Shown piece by piece: positions 54,252-57,155 of a stretch of 57,155 bases of DNA. The position numbers and the translations under genes are program-made. Each line of letters starts with the position of its first letter. The first letter of the stretch is position 1. The notes beneath the pieces were generated by a model. The model did not search any database, had not been told where the DNA came from, and saw nothing but the letters and a program-made list of their open reading frames with translations. Source of the stretch: Porogramme epimiltina (taxonomy: Eukaryota > Basidiomycota > Agaricomycetes > Polyporales > Polyporaceae); NCBI GenBank assembly GCA_900155495.1, contig FTLJ01000489.1, positions 1-57,155 of the forward strand, read 5' to 3'.

Positions 54252-56022
54252 ATGCTTAGAAAAACTGGACTCCCCTTCTTGCCAAGGGATGTTCAAGCGC
54301 TGATTTGCACCGAGTCGTTACTCTGTGGTGGTCAAAGATCGCTAACTGCTCTTGCCCAAACGTGTCAGTCACTGAAAGAGTCTGCACTGAAAGAACTCTG
54401 GCGTGTCATCCCCTACTTCGAAGTCATCGCGTACACACTGCCTCCAGGTCTATGGACAGCGGGCTGGTCGTATATCGTACGTGACTTCCATAAGGCGGCG
54501 ACCGCCGCCGTTTATCTGACGCCGTCATTGCCAGAAATTCGTGCGAGACATTACCTCCGATGATTTTGCGCGTACCCGGCACTACGCGTCTCTGGTCAAA
54601 GGCGTTGTTATTGATCCTAATCGCAAAATCCTCCAACTCGACGCCGACGATTGGTCCACCCTCCTAGCTCATATCGGCCCATTCGACTTTCCAAATCTCA
54701 CATTTGTACAGACGTGGCAGAAAAGGCTCTTGGATACGCCATGCCATCCTCCCCCAATATATCGCCTTCTTGGGGGACCTCTGCGATCTCTACGCATTGG
54801 AGGTGTCTCAGGGCCAAATTGGGGTCCGGAGGAACCAGATGACACAGACAATCTGGAAAACCTCATCGCACTCTATACCCACCTCGACATACGCTCTCCC
54901 CGCCTCGAGACTCTCTCGGTCACCATTGACAAGTTCCACGACGACATTGTCGGTCCCCTCATGGAAGCTGTCTGCGGCCTGCACAATCTTCTCCATTGCA
55001 CTCTCGAAGGCGTCTTCATAACTCCCCGTGTTCTCATCCACCTCGCTTCCCTTACCTCGCTCCAAACACTCTCAATTCGAGCCCGCAGCGTCGACTTCTC
55101 GGACGGGTTTGCTAATACGCTCTCCTCAGTGGACCACCCCTTCTCCGAATTGCAATGCACCGTTCTCTCCTTCGAGTCCATGCCCATATGCATGGAGTTT
55201 GTACATGAAATCCAATCTTCAAAACTCAAACAGGTCTCTGTTACCGTCGCTAAATCCGTCTCAGTGGGCGAACTCGTCGCGTTCGGCAGCGCCCTAATCG
55301 GCCACCCCTCTGCAGGCACTCTCGAAATACTCAACATGGTGTTGGGAAACTTAGCCGACAACGCTACGGAGGTAGAACCGCTGCCGCCGTCCGAATTTCT
55401 GCCATTCGCGTCACTTCGCTGTCTCAGAGAATTTACGGTTTCCGGGCCTCCTTTTGCGGGCCTGGACGACGCGACGCTCGAGGCTATGGCGCGTGGATGG
55501 CCAGAGTTACGGAAGGCGTGGATGGTCCCCGTCTGGCGTCCAGTGGCCAGCATAACTGACCGCGCAACACTATTCGCGCTCAATGCGTTCATCAAGCACT
55601 GTCCGCACATGGTAGAGCTTGGCTTCGAGCTCGAAGATATCACACGCGAAGCTGTTGAAGCCTCCATCGAAGCCCAGACGCGACCACATGGAATCTTCAA
55701 CTTTACCACGCTCGGCGTGGGCTCTTCATTCTTGGCGAGGGAGGACTGTCACACTGTTGCATCACTCTTTTCATTATGGTTCCCACAGCGGGCCCCAGAG
55801 ATTTTTAGCTGGACGTTCAAAGGCAACGATCTCGGTGGGGAGGAGAACAAAGAAGTCCTCTGTCGACTAGATCAGGCGCAACGTAACTGGTTCGTGGCGG
55901 GATGGTGGTCCGAGAGGAAATTTTGGCCGGTACGAGAGGAAGAACGCCTGTGGCGTAGGCGCCAGAAAAGGCTCATGACGTGGGCTACCGACGTCGTCTT
56001 GGATCCAATTTCTGCGTTATAA
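54252..56022 (+). CDS. F-box/LRR-like protein, copy 2
   Basis: Two exons, 54252-54476 and 54535-56022, encode 570 aa. The 58-nt intron has donor GTACGT, branch CTGAC and acceptor CCAG, at the same site as in copy 1. It opens LRKTGLPFLPRDVQALICTE, then ALAQTCQSLKESALKELWRV, and runs through leucine-rich segments (LETLSVTIDKFHDDIVGPL, ASLTSLQTLSIRARS) to LFSLWFPQR. The equivalent of copy 1's start codon is ACG here (54246), so translation probably begins two codons later at ATG 54252. A 49-nt block (54926-54974) is identical to 51702-51750. The C terminus is about 25 residues longer than copy 1. Role as a ubiquitin-ligase adaptor is inferred. Confidence 0.82.
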
Positions 56023-56706
56023 CCATCGTGTCTTCAATAGGTGTGTACGTCAATGCGCATGGCTACTGGGCAATTCACTGATGTCGACGCAGGCCTATTT
56101 AGGACCTTGCTATTCGAACACTCGACCTTTCCATTCACGCTGCTCAGTGCTTGACTTGAAGCAAAGTCCTTTCAAGACGACGGTGTCCCTTCGTTCCTGT
56201 GCTACGCCACAACCTTCTTCCGCTATCATCGTCTATCTCACTTGTACCTTCTGGAGCATATGTAATTTATGTTTTGACAGCTCAGCTCATAGACTATGCA
56301 TCGCTGATATTGAAGACTATCAGCGTACTCAGAGCTTTGTACTGAAACACTAGAGCGTCTAGAGGGCCCTATGAACTTGAGGCTCTCTCCAACTCGTCTA
56401 TTTGCATCCTCAATCGCACAGCGGCGTGCCGCCTAGGAGGGAGACGAGCGGGATTCTCGTGGACCTGTAGGAATCTGATAGCTAGTGGGGGTAAGGGGTA
56501 GAATCTAGGGATAGGAAGATAGGTATCCGTGCCGATGCACTGTAGTAGAGCCGACTATAAGTGGCAAGCCGCGGTGAGCACGGCTGTCACTTGGTTCAAT
56601 GTAGTGTGAGAAGGTTCACTGTAAAACGTGTACATAGATATAGGCATATGGCATATTGATACATAGTTGACATACAGAAGAGTCACACTGCCTCCGCGCA
56701 AAAACA
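56023..56706. other. Convergent 3' flanks with G-rich words
   Basis: About 680 nt. At 56485-56515 there is a G-rich stretch with telomere-like words (GGGGGTAAGGGG, CTAGGGATAGG), weaker than the tract near 2.2 kb. Nothing else recognised. Confidence 0.45.
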
Positions 56707-57155
56707 TCAACAAGCCCGTTTGTTCTGGGATTTACCAGCATTCATGCTAGCGTGAATCTTCACGTACTCAGGGCCGAGGTCTTGGGGAGACGGGATACTC
56801 TTCCAGCCGGTTCTCTTCAGGGGCGTTAGGATCTCCTTACAGGCGGCCTTCAGTTCCTTGTCAAACACCTTGTCCCCAACCCTGACGAACTGTAGAATCA
56901 CTAGTCTGGCTTGATGGATCCCCCGCTCGAATCTGACGATTTCGTCTTCGACTTTCTCCGGACGCATACTCTTCGGATAGCTGTCATAGCGAATCCTGCC
57001 GGCCACCATTCGGTCCTGTACGTCCCCGGCAAGGAATCAACGTATCAGCGCGTGCGAACGACACAGCAATGAATGGAAGAACGCACCGATTCAGGCAGCT
57101 CGCGCCATGCCCGTGCTGGCAGATAGACGTCAAGATGATGTGCGATGTAGACACC
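56707..57155 (-). CDS. Hypothetical protein, last two exons (runs off right edge)
   Basis: Reading leftwards from the window edge, 57155-57087 encodes 23 codons (GVYIAHHLDVYLPARAWREL..), followed by a 71-nt intron (donor GTGCGT, acceptor GTACAG). The final exon 57015-56707 then encodes about 102 residues to the stop, including DRMVAGRIRYDSYPKSMRPE, EDEIVRFERGIHQARLVILQ and GPEYVKIHASMNAGKSQNKR at the end. The frame is continuous across the intron. The segment is helical and charged; no domain is recognised. The gene continues upstream outside the window. Confidence 0.6.

Noticed and set aside
1..57155. CRISPR arrays, bacterial operons, insertion sequences
   Set aside because: The spliced, eukaryotic gene structure throughout excludes them, and no regularly spaced repeat-spacer array is present.

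Overview
The window looks like nuclear DNA of an agaricomycete (mushroom-forming basidiomycete). Genes are dense and cut by many GT..AG introns of about 50-65 nt. The family content is also typical: DUF6532, DUF6699, fungal-type FunK1 kinases, cerato-platanins and F-box/LRR-like proteins, with conserved housekeeping genes between them. A wood-decay polypore-like fungus is plausible, but the species is not determined. All exon models were built by eye from reading frame, splice signals and family motifs; multi-exon sums were checked to be divisible by three.

Layout. 1-7 kb: 5' end of a short-chain dehydrogenase leaving on the left (-), a DUF6532 gene (+), a repeat-rich spacer, and REV1 translesion polymerase (+, 8 exons). 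7-13 kb: a small secreted Ser/Gly/Pro protein (-) and a cysteine-rich single-pass membrane protein (+). 16-19.4 kb: a 19-exon OPT-family peptide transporter (+). 19.8-25.6 kb: two tandem FunK1 kinases (+) with the same four-exon structure. 27.5-31.3 kb: two divergently transcribed DUF6699 genes. 32.9-34.8 kb: two cerato-platanin genes (-). 38.8-46.2 kb: an Lso2/CCDC124 ribosome-binding protein, calcipressin, ALG2 mannosyltransferase and an unrecognised protein (all +). 46.6-49.7 kb: two further, intronless cerato-platanins (-). 51-56 kb: two tandem F-box/LRR-like genes (+) with a broken protein-kinase remnant (-) between them. Right edge: 3' end of an unknown gene (-).

The most notable hidden structure is just after the calcipressin stop codon. 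Two unusually long introns of about 200 nt each contain a C/D-box snoRNA-like sequence. The two copies share a CAGACCTGT guide block next to a D'-like box, which matches what I remember of the U25/snR56 family that methylates small-subunit rRNA. Calcipressin would then be an mRNA whose 3' UTR introns carry snoRNAs.

Other themes are local duplication (FunK1, DUF6699, cerato-platanin, F-box) and TATA-box promoters on all four cerato-platanins. There are also five perfect TGACGTCA (CRE-like) octamers, and a repeat-rich spacer with tandem hairpins and telomere-like repeats.
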